A DNA stretch of 64,000 nt from Antarctobacter aquimaris (GTDB taxonomy: Bacteria; Pseudomonadota; Alphaproteobacteria; Rhodobacterales; Rhodobacteraceae), in the NCBI RefSeq assembly GCF_900184945.1, contig NZ_FXYF01000015.1, positions 1 through 64,000 on the forward strand, written 5' to 3'. Below the pieces are notes generated by a model, which saw only the letters and a list, made by a program, of their open reading frames with translations, was not told the origin of the DNA and searched no databases. Position 1 is the stretch's first letter, and every line of letters begins with the position of its first letter. Positions 14,960 through 23,599 of this stretch are shown here, piece by piece. Both the position numbers and the translations under genes were made by a program.

Positions 14960-15619
14960 TCAGGTATTCGGATCAAACACCACCACCTGCACGCGGCGGT
15001 TCTCGGCCGCGTCGGGGCGGTAGACATTCTTCAGCTTGTCAAAACCGACACCCACCGACTGGATCTTGCTGGTCGGCAGGTTCATCGTCTGGCGCACGTA
15101 TTGGGCAACCGCGTCCGCCCGCCTCTGCGACAGCAGCCGGTTGTAGGCGGCGCTGCCCACCGCGTCGGTGTGGCCGATGAAGATCAGTGTGCGGTCCTTG
15201 AAACTCGGGTCCTGCAACGCGCTGGCCAGGCTCGACAGCTTGATCCGCGCCTCCGGCGTCAGGTCGAAGGAGTCGTAGGCAAACAGGATCTCGAGGTCGA
15301 TCGTCGGCAACGGCTTGGGCGGCTCGCGGTCGACCACGGCAATGCTGGTCGTCGGCTGGCCGGGCACGGCGACGGGCTCGGGCTTGCGCTCGACCACGCC
15401 CAGGTTGACGACGTCATCCAGCGTGATGCTGGCCCCGCTCTTGAACTCGGCGCTTTCGCAGGCGTCTGGGTTCAGCAGGCAGTCGCGCATTTCGGTCGCG
15501 GCGGCGTCAGGCTTGGGCGGATCGTCGAGCTTGAATGAGTCGAGCGTCACGGTGGACTGCGCAAGGGCAACGGCAGGCAGCCACAGGACGGTACAGGCGA
15601 TGAGAAAGGATCTGGTCAT
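14960..15619 (-). CDS. OmpA-family peptidoglycan-associated protein
   Basis: An exported protein of 219 residues. The signal peptide is residues 1-20 (MTRSFLIACTVLWLPAVALA). A linker follows with two cysteines (RDCLLNPDACES) and a proline-rich tract, and then a C-terminal OmpA domain from about residue 105. That domain shows FAYDSFDLTPEA, IFIGHTDAVGSAAYN and LSQRRADAVAQYV, where the Asp and Arg bind peptidoglycan. There is no lipobox and no beta-barrel. The start at 15619 is supported by GGAGG about eight bases upstream; a longer reading frame exists but lacks the signal peptide at its end. It likely tethers an envelope component to peptidoglycan. Confidence 0.9.
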   Translation of the reverse strand: MTRSFLIACTVLWLPAVALAQSTVTLDSFKLDDPPKPDAAATEMRDCLLNPDACESAEFKSGASITLDDVVNLGVVERKPEPVAVPGQPTTSIAVVDREPPKPLPTIDLEILFAYDSFDLTPEARIKLSSLASALQDPSFKDRTLIFIGHTDAVGSAAYNRLLSQRRADAVAQYVRQTMNLPTSKIQSVGVGFDKLKNVYRPDAAENRRVQVVVFDPNT

Positions 15620-15748
15620 GTCGGCCTCCGAAAACTGACAGGAGCATAGTCTAGTCATAGTTCGTTTTCCAGACACGGCATTTTTTCCAAGCAGCCCTGA
15701 CCGGATTTGTTATGGTCGCCGCACATTCAGGATTGTCCGAGGATCGCC

Positions 15749-16966
15749 ATGTCATTTGTCCCCCGTGTTTCCGCGCTTGCCGTGGCTGCGGCGGTCTGCG
15801 CCACCGCGCCCGCCGCCCAGCAATTCCAGGCCGGGATCGAGAACGAGGTCGCCGTCGAGGGTTACAACAACGAGCCGATCAACAGCTATTCCGCCACCGC
15901 CGATTTCCGCAAGCTGGGGCGCGGTGTCGGCATGCTGAGCATGACGACGGACGGCGGGACCTTTCCCTGCACCGCTTTCCTGGTCGATCCCACGCACCTG
16001 CTGACCAACCACCATTGCGTGCCGGGGATCCTCGACAACCCGCAGATCAAGGCGACGAAGATCGAGAGCGTCAGCTTCCTCGCCGGCTACCTTGAGCTGG
16101 GCCGCGAGGACGAGGCGCAGCGCTACGAGGTCAACCCGGTCCCGGTCGAGACCTCGGCCGAGCTGGATTACACCGTGCTCGAGGTCAAGGGCATTCCGGT
16201 GGACCAGTTCCCGCCGCTGCCGCTGTCGGCGGATATCCCGGTCGAGGGCACGCCGTTCTGGATCATCGGCCACCCGCTGGGCAAATCGCAGCACATCAGC
16301 CGCGAAGGCTGCCGCGCCGCGCGCCCGTCGATGGAACCCGCGCCCGCGCCGCAGACCGGCGACCGCCTGCGCCACACCTGCGACACGCTGGGCGGCAACT
16401 CGGGCTCGCCGATCATCGACAGTTCTGCGCGGCAGGTGATCGGCCTGCACAACTCGGGCGACCGCAACGTCGGCGTCAACTTCGGCATTCCCATGGCGAC
16501 GATCCTGAAGACCTCCAAGGTGCTCAAGGCCGCGCCCCCGGCGGAAAAGCAGCCTTTGCCCATGGTCGCCACCGTGTTTCCCCGGCGCGTCGGTGTCGGG
16601 CAGGAGATTTCGGTCGTGGCGGATGTGCCTGGCGACTGCGTCCCGGCCATAATCGACATCTCGCCGACTCAGAACCTGACGCCGATCCCGCTGGAGATCT
16701 TCGAAAAGGTCCCGCTGAGCGAGATCCAGGCCCGTTACCAGGTCACCGTGACCAGCAACTACAAGATCGTCGTGCTGGAAGAGGACGAGAAGGGCGAACA
16801 CAAGCTGGGTGCCTTGTGCAGCCCGGCGGGGCTGACCGAACCGGCGCAGCTGAAGGACGCGCTGCGCGGCGTGGTCGGCGCACTGGCACAGGGCAAGATG
16901 GATGGCAAGGTCGAGGTCGCCGGCGGCACCGTGACCTATGCCTTCACCACCTACGTGATCGAATGA
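15749..16966 (+). CDS. secreted trypsin-like serine protease
   Basis: A 405-residue exported protease. Signal peptide about 1-23 (ending ATAPAAQQ). The chymotrypsin-fold catalytic triad is readable: H89 in LLTNHHCVPG, D140 in ELDYTVLEV and S218 in TLGGNSGSPII. A C-terminal region of about 130 residues has no motif I recognise. The ATG at 15749 has a GAGG a few bases upstream and gives a proper signal peptide, unlike the longer frame. Its stop overlaps the start of the next gene by four bases, so protease and ClpP-like protein are made together. The lack of a PDZ domain separates it from DegP-type proteases. Confidence 0.88.
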   Translation: MSFVPRVSALAVAAAVCATAPAAQQFQAGIENEVAVEGYNNEPINSYSATADFRKLGRGVGMLSMTTDGGTFPCTAFLVDPTHLLTNHHCVPGILDNPQIKATKIESVSFLAGYLELGREDEAQRYEVNPVPVETSAELDYTVLEVKGIPVDQFPPLPLSADIPVEGTPFWIIGHPLGKSQHISREGCRAARPSMEPAPAPQTGDRLRHTCDTLGGNSGSPIIDSSARQVIGLHNSGDRNVGVNFGIPMATILKTSKVLKAAPPAEKQPLPMVATVFPRRVGVGQEISVVADVPGDCVPAIIDISPTQNLTPIPLEIFEKVPLSEIQARYQVTVTSNYKIVVLEEDEKGEHKLGALCSPAGLTEPAQLKDALRGVVGALAQGKMDGKVEVAGGTVTYAFTTYVIE

Positions 16967-18438
16967 AGGGCGCTCTGCGACGCGGCCTGACTGCGCTGGC
17001 GTTGGTGTCGGCGGGGCAGGCCGGCATGGCGGCCGAGATCGGCCTGCGCGAGGACCTGCGCCCGCGCCTGCAACAGCTGACCTCGCTCTATGGCAGCCTG
17101 ACCAACCGGGTGGACCACGGTCCGATCCTGCTGCCGACCGAGCAGGGGGTGCGGATCCTTGGCCTCAGCGGCACGATCGAGCCTGGCGATGCCGACCGCC
17201 TCGCCGCGCTGATCGGCCCCGAGGACAGCGTGCAGCACTTTGTCCTGGTGCTGGACAGCCCCGGCGGCAACTTTCTCGAAGGGGTGAAGCTGGGCAAGCT
17301 GCTGCAACCCTTCCGGGGCGGCAACGGCGATCCGGCGCTGGCCGGGGTGCTGGTGCTGGCGGGCGAGAGCTGCATGTCGGCCTGCGCGGTCGCCTTTGCC
17401 CTGTCGGCGCTGCCGCGCGATTCCGGGGTTTCGGTGCGCTATGTCGAACGGGGTGCCGAGCTGGGCTTTCACATGCCCTTTGTCCCGGTCGACCAGCAGG
17501 CGGTGCAGGCCGAGGTGGCGCAGGCCATGGACCTGACCTATCGCATCATGTCCGAGTACATCCAGCTGATCGCCAACGGCATCGCGCCCACCGCGCTGGT
17601 GCAGAATTCGCTGCACTATCGCCGTCCGCAGGATTTCTTCCTGCTGCGCGGCGGGCTGATGACACGCTTCATGGACTTCGTGCCGGTGGGCGGGCCGGAG
17701 GCCGCGACACCGCTGGCGCTGGAGGGGCTGCGCGAACGTGACGCGCTGAGCATGTGCCAGGTGCTGGCCTATTCGCGCGGCAGCCGGATGACGGCGGACG
17801 AATATGAATGGTGGCCCTACAACGCCTTCGGCGAGGAACCGGGCGACCGGATGCTGACCGAGGTCTTTGGCGAGATCGGTGCCTGGCGGCTGGCGGTCGA
17901 GGGCTGCTCGATCGAATGGCACGACGATGACACGCTGGGCATTCAGGCCTCGGGCAGTTGCGGGGCCGAGTCGGCGGGTGCCGGCTGGTGCGCCGCGCCC
18001 AAGGCCGAGTTCGATCCGTTCCTGCCTGCCGCCACCGGCGCGCTGCTGGGCGACAGCCTGGGCTGTCACGGCGGCGTGCTGACCCGCGCCTACTATGCCT
18101 GGGACTGGTCCAACGCCTTTCTCGAAGAGGAAGAGCCGGACCGCTACCGCTGGTCGGGCGAGACGGACCCGGACGTGCCGAAACGATTCCTCGACTGGAG
18201 CGGCGCGCGCCTCGCGTCGAACCTCAACATCCGCTCGGCGCCGGGGGGTGACGTGGTCGCCCGCTGGAACGAGGGCACCTCGGTCGAGGTGCAGGGCTGC
18301 ACGCTCGCCGCCGACGGGCAGGGGGTCTGGTATCAGGTCGCCTCGGGCGGCGTCAGCGGCTGGGCCAGCGCGCGCTATGTCCGGGTGCCCGCGCTGGAGA
18401 ATTGGAACGGCGTGATCCGGCCCGCCGGGGTGGAGTGA
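16963..18438 (+). CDS. periplasmic ClpP/crotonase-fold protein with C-terminal SH3 domain
   Basis: A 491-residue protein with a signal peptide (residues 1-23). Residues about 65-230 resemble the periplasmic ClpP-like family: FVLVLDSPGGNFLEGVKLGK, then AGESCMSACAVAFALS with the likely nucleophile S139, and GFHMPF with H170. The middle is Cys-containing and unassigned. Residues about 420-485 form a bacterial SH3 domain (LNIRSAPGGDVVARW to GWASARYVRV), which usually binds cell wall. The ATG overlaps the protease stop (ATGA). The combination suggests an envelope proteolysis or wall-surveillance pair; which proteins it cleaves is unknown. Confidence 0.8.
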   Translation: MKGALRRGLTALALVSAGQAGMAAEIGLREDLRPRLQQLTSLYGSLTNRVDHGPILLPTEQGVRILGLSGTIEPGDADRLAALIGPEDSVQHFVLVLDSPGGNFLEGVKLGKLLQPFRGGNGDPALAGVLVLAGESCMSACAVAFALSALPRDSGVSVRYVERGAELGFHMPFVPVDQQAVQAEVAQAMDLTYRIMSEYIQLIANGIAPTALVQNSLHYRRPQDFFLLRGGLMTRFMDFVPVGGPEAATPLALEGLRERDALSMCQVLAYSRGSRMTADEYEWWPYNAFGEEPGDRMLTEVFGEIGAWRLAVEGCSIEWHDDDTLGIQASGSCGAESAGAGWCAAPKAEFDPFLPAATGALLGDSLGCHGGVLTRAYYAWDWSNAFLEEEEPDRYRWSGETDPDVPKRFLDWSGARLASNLNIRSAPGGDVVARWNEGTSVEVQGCTLAADGQGVWYQVASGGVSGWASARYVRVPALENWNGVIRPAGVE

Positions 18439-18486
18439 CTCCGGCTGTTGTCTGAAACGGCGCGCTCCGGGCCTGATTGGGGCCGG

Positions 18487-19176
18487 TCACACCCCCAGGT
18501 AGCGGTGCGCCAGGTCCGGCTCCAGGGCGTCGATCCGCCCGGTCCAGACCGATTTGCCCCGGTTCAGGATCACTGCCCGGTCCGAGATCGCCGACAATTC
18601 CTTCAGGCTCTTGTCGATGATCAGGATGGCCAGCCCGGTCTCGCGCTTCAGCCGGCCGATGACCTGCCAGATCTCGGCCCGGATCAGCGGCGCCAGCCCC
18701 TCGGTCGCCTCGTCGAGGATCAGCAGGCGCGGATTGGTCATCAGCGCGCGCCCGATGGCCAGCATCTGCTGCTCGCCCCCCGACAGCGAGCGCGCCACCT
18801 GGCTCCGCCGCTCGGCCAGCCGGGGAAACATCGCCCCAACCTTGTCCAGGTCCCAGGCCCCGGGCCGCGCGGCGGCGGTCAGGTTTTCCTGCACCGTCAG
18901 GTCGGCAAAGCAGCGCCGCCCCTCGGGCACCAGCCCGATGCCCAGCCGCGCCGCGCGGTGCGACGGCAGCCGCGCCAGGTCTTGCCCGTCGAACCGCATC
19001 TCGCCCGTGCCGCGCAGCATCCGGCAGATGCATTTCACCGTCGTGCTCTTGCCCATGCCGTTGCGGCCCATCAGCGCCACGACCTCGCCCGCCGCCACGT
19101 CCAGGTCCACGCCGAACAGCGCCTGGCTGTCGCCATAACCCGCCTGCACCCCGCGCAGATGCAACAGCGCGCTCAT
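18487..19176 (-). CDS. Liv-type ABC transporter ATP-binding protein (LivF-like)
   Basis: An ATPase of 229 residues of the branched-chain amino acid/amide importer class. Walker A GRNGMGKST at residues 37-45, signature RSLSGGEQQMLAIGRAL, Walker B RLLILDEA. It is the last gene of the operon livK-livH-livM-livG-livF, and its start overlaps the livG-like stop by four bases. The family also handles urea, short-chain amides and aromatic acids, so the ligand is set by the binding protein at 22026. Confidence 0.9.
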   Translation of the reverse strand: MSALLHLRGVQAGYGDSQALFGVDLDVAAGEVVALMGRNGMGKSTTVKCICRMLRGTGEMRFDGQDLARLPSHRAARLGIGLVPEGRRCFADLTVQENLTAAARPGAWDLDKVGAMFPRLAERRSQVARSLSGGEQQMLAIGRALMTNPRLLILDEATEGLAPLIRAEIWQVIGRLKRETGLAILIIDKSLKELSAISDRAVILNRGKSVWTGRIDALEPDLAHRYLGV

Positions 19177-19922
19177 GCTGCGTCTCCCAGGTAGGCCTCG
19201 CGCACGGCGGGATCGCGGCGGATCTCCTCCACCGTGCCGGTGGCGATCACCTGGCCGTAGACCAGCACGCTGACCCGGTCCGCCAGCGCAAAGACCGCGT
19301 CCATGTCATGCTCGACCAGCAGGATCGGCGCCTCGGCGCGCAGCCCGTCCAGCAGCCGCGTCAACCGGGCCGAGCCCGAGGTGCCCAGCCCCGCCATCGG
19401 TTCGTCCATGACAAAGGCACGCGGGCGCAGGGTCAGCGCCACCGCCACCTCCAGCTGCCGCCGCTGCCCGTGTGACAGCTCGGCCGTGCGCATCGCCCGC
19501 TGGTCGGCCAGCCCGACCCGGTCCAGCGCCGCCTCGGCCAGCGCGCGCAGGTCCCGGTCGCCCAGCACCGGGCGCAACATCCGCCACGGCCGCCCGGAAG
19601 CCCCCAGCGCGCCCAGCGTCGCGTTCTGCAACACGGTGTCCTCCATCGCCAGCTGGCTGATCTGAAAGGTCCGCGCCAGCCCGGCCCGCGCCCGCGCCTG
19701 GACCGGCAGCGCGGTCACGTCGCGCCCGCCCAGCAGCACCTGCCCGGCATCCGGCGCCAGGGCGCCCGAGATCTGCGCGATCAGCGTCGATTTTCCGGCG
19801 CCGTTCGGCCCGATGATGGCGTGGATCTCGCCCTGCCGCAGCGTGATCGAGACATCGTCGGTCGCCTTCAAGGCGCCGAAACTCTTGCGCAGCCCGCGCG
19901 TCTCCAGCACCGCCTCAGTCAT
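19173..19922 (-). CDS. Liv-type ABC transporter ATP-binding protein (LivG-like)
   Basis: The second ATPase of the importer, 249 residues. Walker A GPNGAGKST, signature ELSHGQRRQLEVAVAL, and a Walker B region that reads RAFVMDEPMAG. The ATG at 19922 (MTEAVLETRG) lies within the end of the livM-like gene, overlapping it by eight bases, and is preferred to an upstream in-frame start. It pairs with the LivF-like ATPase. Confidence 0.9.
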   Translation of the reverse strand: MTEAVLETRGLRKSFGALKATDDVSITLRQGEIHAIIGPNGAGKSTLIAQISGALAPDAGQVLLGGRDVTALPVQARARAGLARTFQISQLAMEDTVLQNATLGALGASGRPWRMLRPVLGDRDLRALAEAALDRVGLADQRAMRTAELSHGQRRQLEVAVALTLRPRAFVMDEPMAGLGTSGSARLTRLLDGLRAEAPILLVEHDMDAVFALADRVSVLVYGQVIATGTVEEIRRDPAVREAYLGDAA

Positions 19923-20898
19923 GGCTCCGCGCCCGCCCCGCAACCAGCCCGATCACCCCGCCACGGCCAAACAGCACGATCAGCAGCAACAGCAGCCCGA
20001 ACCAGATGTGCCAGTAGTCGGAAATGCCCCCCAGCAGGTGCTCCAAGAGCACGAACAGCACCGCGCCCACCACGGGGCCGAACAGCCGCGCCGTGCCGCC
20101 GATGATGATGAAGACGACGAACTCGCCCGACAGCTGCCAGCTGAACATCGACGGGCTGACAAAGCGGTTGAGATCGGCAAAGAGCGCGCCCGCCAGCCCG
20201 GTGATCGCCCCCGAGATCACGAAGGCCACGAGGCGCAGGCGGAACGGGTCCAACCCCACCGCGCGCGCCCGCTCGGGCACCTGCCGCGCCGCGTTCAGCG
20301 CCAGTCCGAAGGGCGAGCGCGCCAGCACCGCGTGGAACGCCAGCGCAAGGCAGAGCGCCACCAGGCAGATGCCGTAGAACTGGATCGGCACCAGCGTGTT
20401 CAGCCCGGGAAAACCGTTGCGCAGGTAGATCGACATGCCGTCCTCGCCGCCATAGGTCGACCAGGAGATCGCGAAGTAGTAGAACATCTGCCCGAAGGCG
20501 AGGGTGATCATGATGAAATAGACGCCGCTGGTGCGCAGCGACAAGAGCCCGATCACCAGTGCCGCCAGCGCCGAGGCGATCACCGCCACCAGCCAGATCA
20601 CCGGCATGGACTTGGTCCCCGCGATCGTGAAAGGCACCTCCAGCAGCGGAGTATAGGTCTGCGCGTGAAAGGCGAGGATGCCCATGGCATAGCCGCCGAC
20701 GCCGAAGAACACGGCGTGCCCCAGGCTGACCAGCCCACCAATTCCCAGCGCGATGTTCAACCCCACGGCGGCCAGCGCCAGGATCACCGCCCGCGTCGCC
20801 AGCGTGATGGTAAAGGGCTCATCCACCACCAGCGCGTAAAGCGGCACCGCCACCAGCCCCAGCGTGACCAGCGCGTTGACCAGGGCCTCGCGCCTCAT
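19915..20898 (-). CDS. Liv-type ABC transporter permease (LivM-like)
   Basis: A polytopic inner-membrane permease of 327 residues with eight or so hydrophobic segments. The family loop is present (LARSPFGLALNAARQVPERARAVGL). It follows the livH-like gene, but a 112-base spacer carrying a copy of the GC-rich dispersed repeat separates them, unusual inside an operon. It overlaps the LivG-like ATPase gene. Confidence 0.9.
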   Translation of the reverse strand: MRREALVNALVTLGLVAVPLYALVVDEPFTITLATRAVILALAAVGLNIALGIGGLVSLGHAVFFGVGGYAMGILAFHAQTYTPLLEVPFTIAGTKSMPVIWLVAVIASALAALVIGLLSLRTSGVYFIMITLAFGQMFYYFAISWSTYGGEDGMSIYLRNGFPGLNTLVPIQFYGICLVALCLALAFHAVLARSPFGLALNAARQVPERARAVGLDPFRLRLVAFVISGAITGLAGALFADLNRFVSPSMFSWQLSGEFVVFIIIGGTARLFGPVVGAVLFVLLEHLLGGISDYWHIWFGLLLLLIVLFGRGGVIGLVAGRARSHD

Positions 20899-20942
20899 CC
20901 GCGCGCCCTCCGCCGACGCACCGAACCGATGGCATCTTTGGT

Positions 20943-20993
20943 CCCGAAATATCCCAAGGGAGCCGCCCGCAGGGCGGTGGGGGCAGCGCCCCT
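20943..20993. repeat. dispersed GC-rich intergenic repeat, copy C
   Basis: Contains AAATATCCCAAGGGAGCCGC, CCGCAGGGCGG and GGGGGCAGCGCCCC. It sits between two cotranscribed permease genes rather than at an operon end, so it either arrived by insertion or acts as an attenuating hairpin. Confidence 0.75.
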
Positions 20994-21010
20994 TCTGCGC
21001 GCCGCCCCGC

Positions 21011-21931
21011 TCATGCCCGGACCCCGTACAGCCCGGTGGGCCGCCAGATCAGCACCGCGGCCATCAGGATGTAGATCGCCATCGAGGCCAGCGAGGCCCC
21101 GGTCTGCGTCGCCGCTGCCGGCGCCATGAACAGCTTGAACAGCTGCGGCAGAAAGATCGACCCCAGCGTGTCGGTCAACCCCACCAGCAGCGCGCCCACC
21201 AGCGCGCCCTTGATGCTGCCGATGCCGCCGATCACGATGGTGACAAAGGCCAGGATCAGCACCGGCTCACCCATGCCCACCTGCACCGACTGGATCGCCC
21301 CCACCAGCGCGCCCGCCAGCCCCGCCAGCGCGGCGCCCAAGGCAAAGACGAAGGTGTAGAGCCGGTCGATGTCGACGCCCAGCGCGGCAATCATCTCGCG
21401 GTCGTTCTCGCCCGCGCGGATCCGCACGCCGATGCGGGTGCGCGCGATCAGCAGGAACAGACCCGCCGCCACGGTGAGGCCGACAAGGATCAGCGTCAGC
21501 CGGTAGAGCGGGTACTGGATGCCGCCGGGCAGGGTGATTGGCCCCGACAGCGCCGCAGGCACGTCGAGGTAGAGCGGAAAGGACCCGAACAGCCAGCGCG
21601 TGCTCTCGGAAAAGATCAGGATCAGCGCAAAGGTCGCCAGCACCTGGTCCAGGTGGTCGCGCGCGTATAGCCGCCGGATCACCGCCAGTTCGATCAGCGC
21701 CCCCGCCGCCGCGGCCCCCGCCAGCGCGGCCACCAGCGCCAGCAGGAAAGACCCGGTCGCCGCCGAGACCGCCGCCGCGCAGAAGGCGCCCACCATGTAG
21801 AGCGAGCCATGCGCTAGGTTGATCAGCCCCATGACGCCGAAGATCAGCGTCAGGCCGGCGGCCATCAGGAACAGCATGATGCCGAACTGCAGACCGTTCA
21901 GGATCTGCTCGGCGACCAGGATCAGCGACAT
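21011..21931 (-). CDS. Liv-type ABC transporter permease (LivH-like)
   Basis: An inner-membrane permease of 306 residues with seven or eight hydrophobic segments. Family blocks are visible: FGIMLFLMAAGLTLIFGVMG near the N-terminus and ALGVDIDRLYTFVFALGAAL in the coupling region. ATG 21931 is used because it begins directly before the first conserved segment; the 15 residues of open frame before it are not hydrophobic. It follows the binding-protein gene after a double hairpin at 21974. Confidence 0.9.
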   Translation of the reverse strand: MSLILVAEQILNGLQFGIMLFLMAAGLTLIFGVMGLINLAHGSLYMVGAFCAAAVSAATGSFLLALVAALAGAAAAGALIELAVIRRLYARDHLDQVLATFALILIFSESTRWLFGSFPLYLDVPAALSGPITLPGGIQYPLYRLTLILVGLTVAAGLFLLIARTRIGVRIRAGENDREMIAALGVDIDRLYTFVFALGAALAGLAGALVGAIQSVQVGMGEPVLILAFVTIVIGGIGSIKGALVGALLVGLTDTLGSIFLPQLFKLFMAPAAATQTGASLASMAIYILMAAVLIWRPTGLYGVRA

Positions 21932-21973
21932 GGGAGTCCGTTGTGCTTGCGCCCCGCCGGTCACCCGGCGGGA

Positions 21974-22018
21974 CAAATTTCATTGATGAAATTTGCAAAT
22001 TCCGTGGTACGGAATTTG
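21974..22018. repeat. two back-to-back palindromes between the binding-protein gene and livH-like gene
   Basis: The first palindrome has arms CAAATTTCAT / ATGAAATTTG around TG (21974-21995). The second has arms CAAATTCCGT / ACGGAATTTG around GGT (21996-22018). They abut exactly and lie 8 bases after the binding-protein stop. In mRNA they would form two adjacent ten-base-pair stems that could protect the upstream message from 3' decay or partially terminate transcription, giving more binding protein than permease. Confidence 0.85.
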
Positions 22019-22025
22019 CGCCCGC

Positions 22026-23174
22026 TCACATCTTGCAGTCGGCGCCGTAGACGTCGGTATGCTCGGTGGCGGCGGTGCCGATGATGCGGTTGGTAACCAC
22101 GTCGCCTTCCTTGACCACTTCGCGCATGTAGATGGTCTGGATCGGGTGATGGTTCGGGGCGAACCTGAACGCGCCGCGCACCGACTGGAAATCGGCTTCC
22201 ATCAGTGCCGCGCGAAAGGCGTCCGCATCGTCGACATCGGCCTTGGCCGCCGCCGAGGCCAGCAGCAGCCCGGTGTCATAGCCCTGCGCCGCATAGAGCG
22301 AGGGCAGGCGGCCGTATTTCTCGGAGAAGGCGGCCACGAACTCGGCGTTGCCCGGCGCATCCAGGTCCTTGGACCAATGAGCGGTGTTCTTGACCCCCAG
22401 CGCGGCGTCACCGATCGCCCCCAGGATGCCCTGGTCAAAGCTGAACGCCGGCCCCATAAGCGGCTTGTCCGCGCCCGACCCGGCATATTGCTTCATGAAG
22501 GAAATCCCCATGCCGCCCGGCAGGAAGTAGAACAGCATCTCGGCGTCCGAGGCCTTCACCTGGGCGATCTCGGCGGCATAGTCGGTCTGGCCCAGCGTCG
22601 TGTAGATCTCGTCCTTGACCTCGCCCTTGAAGAACCGCTTGAAGCCGGTGATCCCGTCCACGCCGGCCGGGTAGTTCGGCGCCATCAGCATGACCGAGCC
22701 GATGCCGTTTTCAGAGGCCCAGCCGCCGGCAGCCTCGTAGAACGCGTCGTTCTGCCAGCTGACATTGAAATAGTTCGGATGGCAGCCGGCCCCCGCCAGG
22801 GCCGAGGGGCCGGCATTCGGCGACAGGTAGAACTTGCCCTGCGCGGTCACCGAGGGGACCACCGCCATGGCGAGGTTCGACCAGATGATGCCGGTCAGCA
22901 CGTCGACCTTTTCCGACTGCACCATCTTGTCGGCCAGCTGCACCGCCACGTCGGGCTTTTGCTGGTCGTCCTCGATCACCACCTCGATGTCGTCGCGCCC
23001 CGAGCGTTCGATCGCCAGCAGGAATCCGTCGCGCACGTCGATGCCAAGGCCCGCGCCGCCGCCCGACAGCGTGGTGATCATGCCCACCTTGATCTCGGCG
23101 GCAGCGGCCGTGGTCAGCGCGGCGCAGAGCGCGGCGCTCAGGCCCAGTGTCAGGCCCAGTGTCTTGAATGTCAT
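22026..23174 (-). CDS. Liv-type ABC transporter substrate-binding protein
   Basis: A periplasmic binding protein of 382 residues, peripla_BP_6 type. A signal peptide (about residues 1-25) precedes EIKVGMITTLSGGGAGLGID. It is the first gene of the importer operon. The ligand-contact regions do not look like canonical leucine-binding protein: the loop has SPNAGPSALAGAGCHPNYFN and the end has DVYGADCKM. The pattern resembles transporters for aromatic or other organic acids as I recall them. A branched-chain amino acid role should therefore not be assumed. Confidence 0.88.
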   Translation of the reverse strand: MTFKTLGLTLGLSAALCAALTTAAAAEIKVGMITTLSGGGAGLGIDVRDGFLLAIERSGRDDIEVVIEDDQQKPDVAVQLADKMVQSEKVDVLTGIIWSNLAMAVVPSVTAQGKFYLSPNAGPSALAGAGCHPNYFNVSWQNDAFYEAAGGWASENGIGSVMLMAPNYPAGVDGITGFKRFFKGEVKDEIYTTLGQTDYAAEIAQVKASDAEMLFYFLPGGMGISFMKQYAGSGADKPLMGPAFSFDQGILGAIGDAALGVKNTAHWSKDLDAPGNAEFVAAFSEKYGRLPSLYAAQGYDTGLLLASAAAKADVDDADAFRAALMEADFQSVRGAFRFAPNHHPIQTIYMREVVKEGDVVTNRIIGTAATEHTDVYGADCKM

Positions 23175-23234
23175 GGTTGTCTCCCTGGGATGTCTTTTTT
23201 GTTTGTTCCGGACGGCGCAGCCTGAAAGGGCGCG

Positions 23235-23471
23235 TCAGAACGCGCGGAACGTCAGTGTCGTCAGCGTGCGTTCGATGCCGTCGATGTCCAGCAGGTGGTC
23301 GTTGATGAACTTGCCCACGTCCTCTTCCTTTGGAATGTACATCTTCAGGAGCAGGTCGTATTCGCCGCTGGTCGAATAGAGCTCGGAATGGATCTCGCGC
23401 AGCGCGATGTCGCCAGCCACCCGGTAGGCCGTGCCGGGTTTGCATCGGATCTGGACGAAGACGCAGTTCAT
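23235..23471 (-). CDS. stand-alone Lrp/AsnC ligand-binding domain protein
   Basis: A 78-residue protein that is only the C-terminal RAM/AsnC effector-binding domain (MNCVFVQIRCKPGTAYRVAG, GEYDLLLKMYIP, DIDGIERTLTTLTF). It has no HTH DNA-binding part. Such single-domain proteins form oligomers that bind amino acids or related small molecules. It lies about 60 bases upstream of the importer binding-protein gene on the same strand, so it may be part of that transcript and sense its substrate. It could also modulate a full-length Lrp by mixed oligomers. Confidence 0.85.
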   Translation of the reverse strand: MNCVFVQIRCKPGTAYRVAGDIALREIHSELYSTSGEYDLLLKMYIPKEEDVGKFINDHLLDIDGIERTLTTLTFRAF

Positions 23472-23599
23472 GAAAGCCTCCTTGCCGAACTGCCCCGACT
23501 AGAGCCCATATCGCGCCGCGATTCCAGCCCTTTGAACGCCCTTGCGCGCAGGCCCGGCCAAGGCGAGACTGGCCGCCACGGCACCAGGGGAGGAACCCG

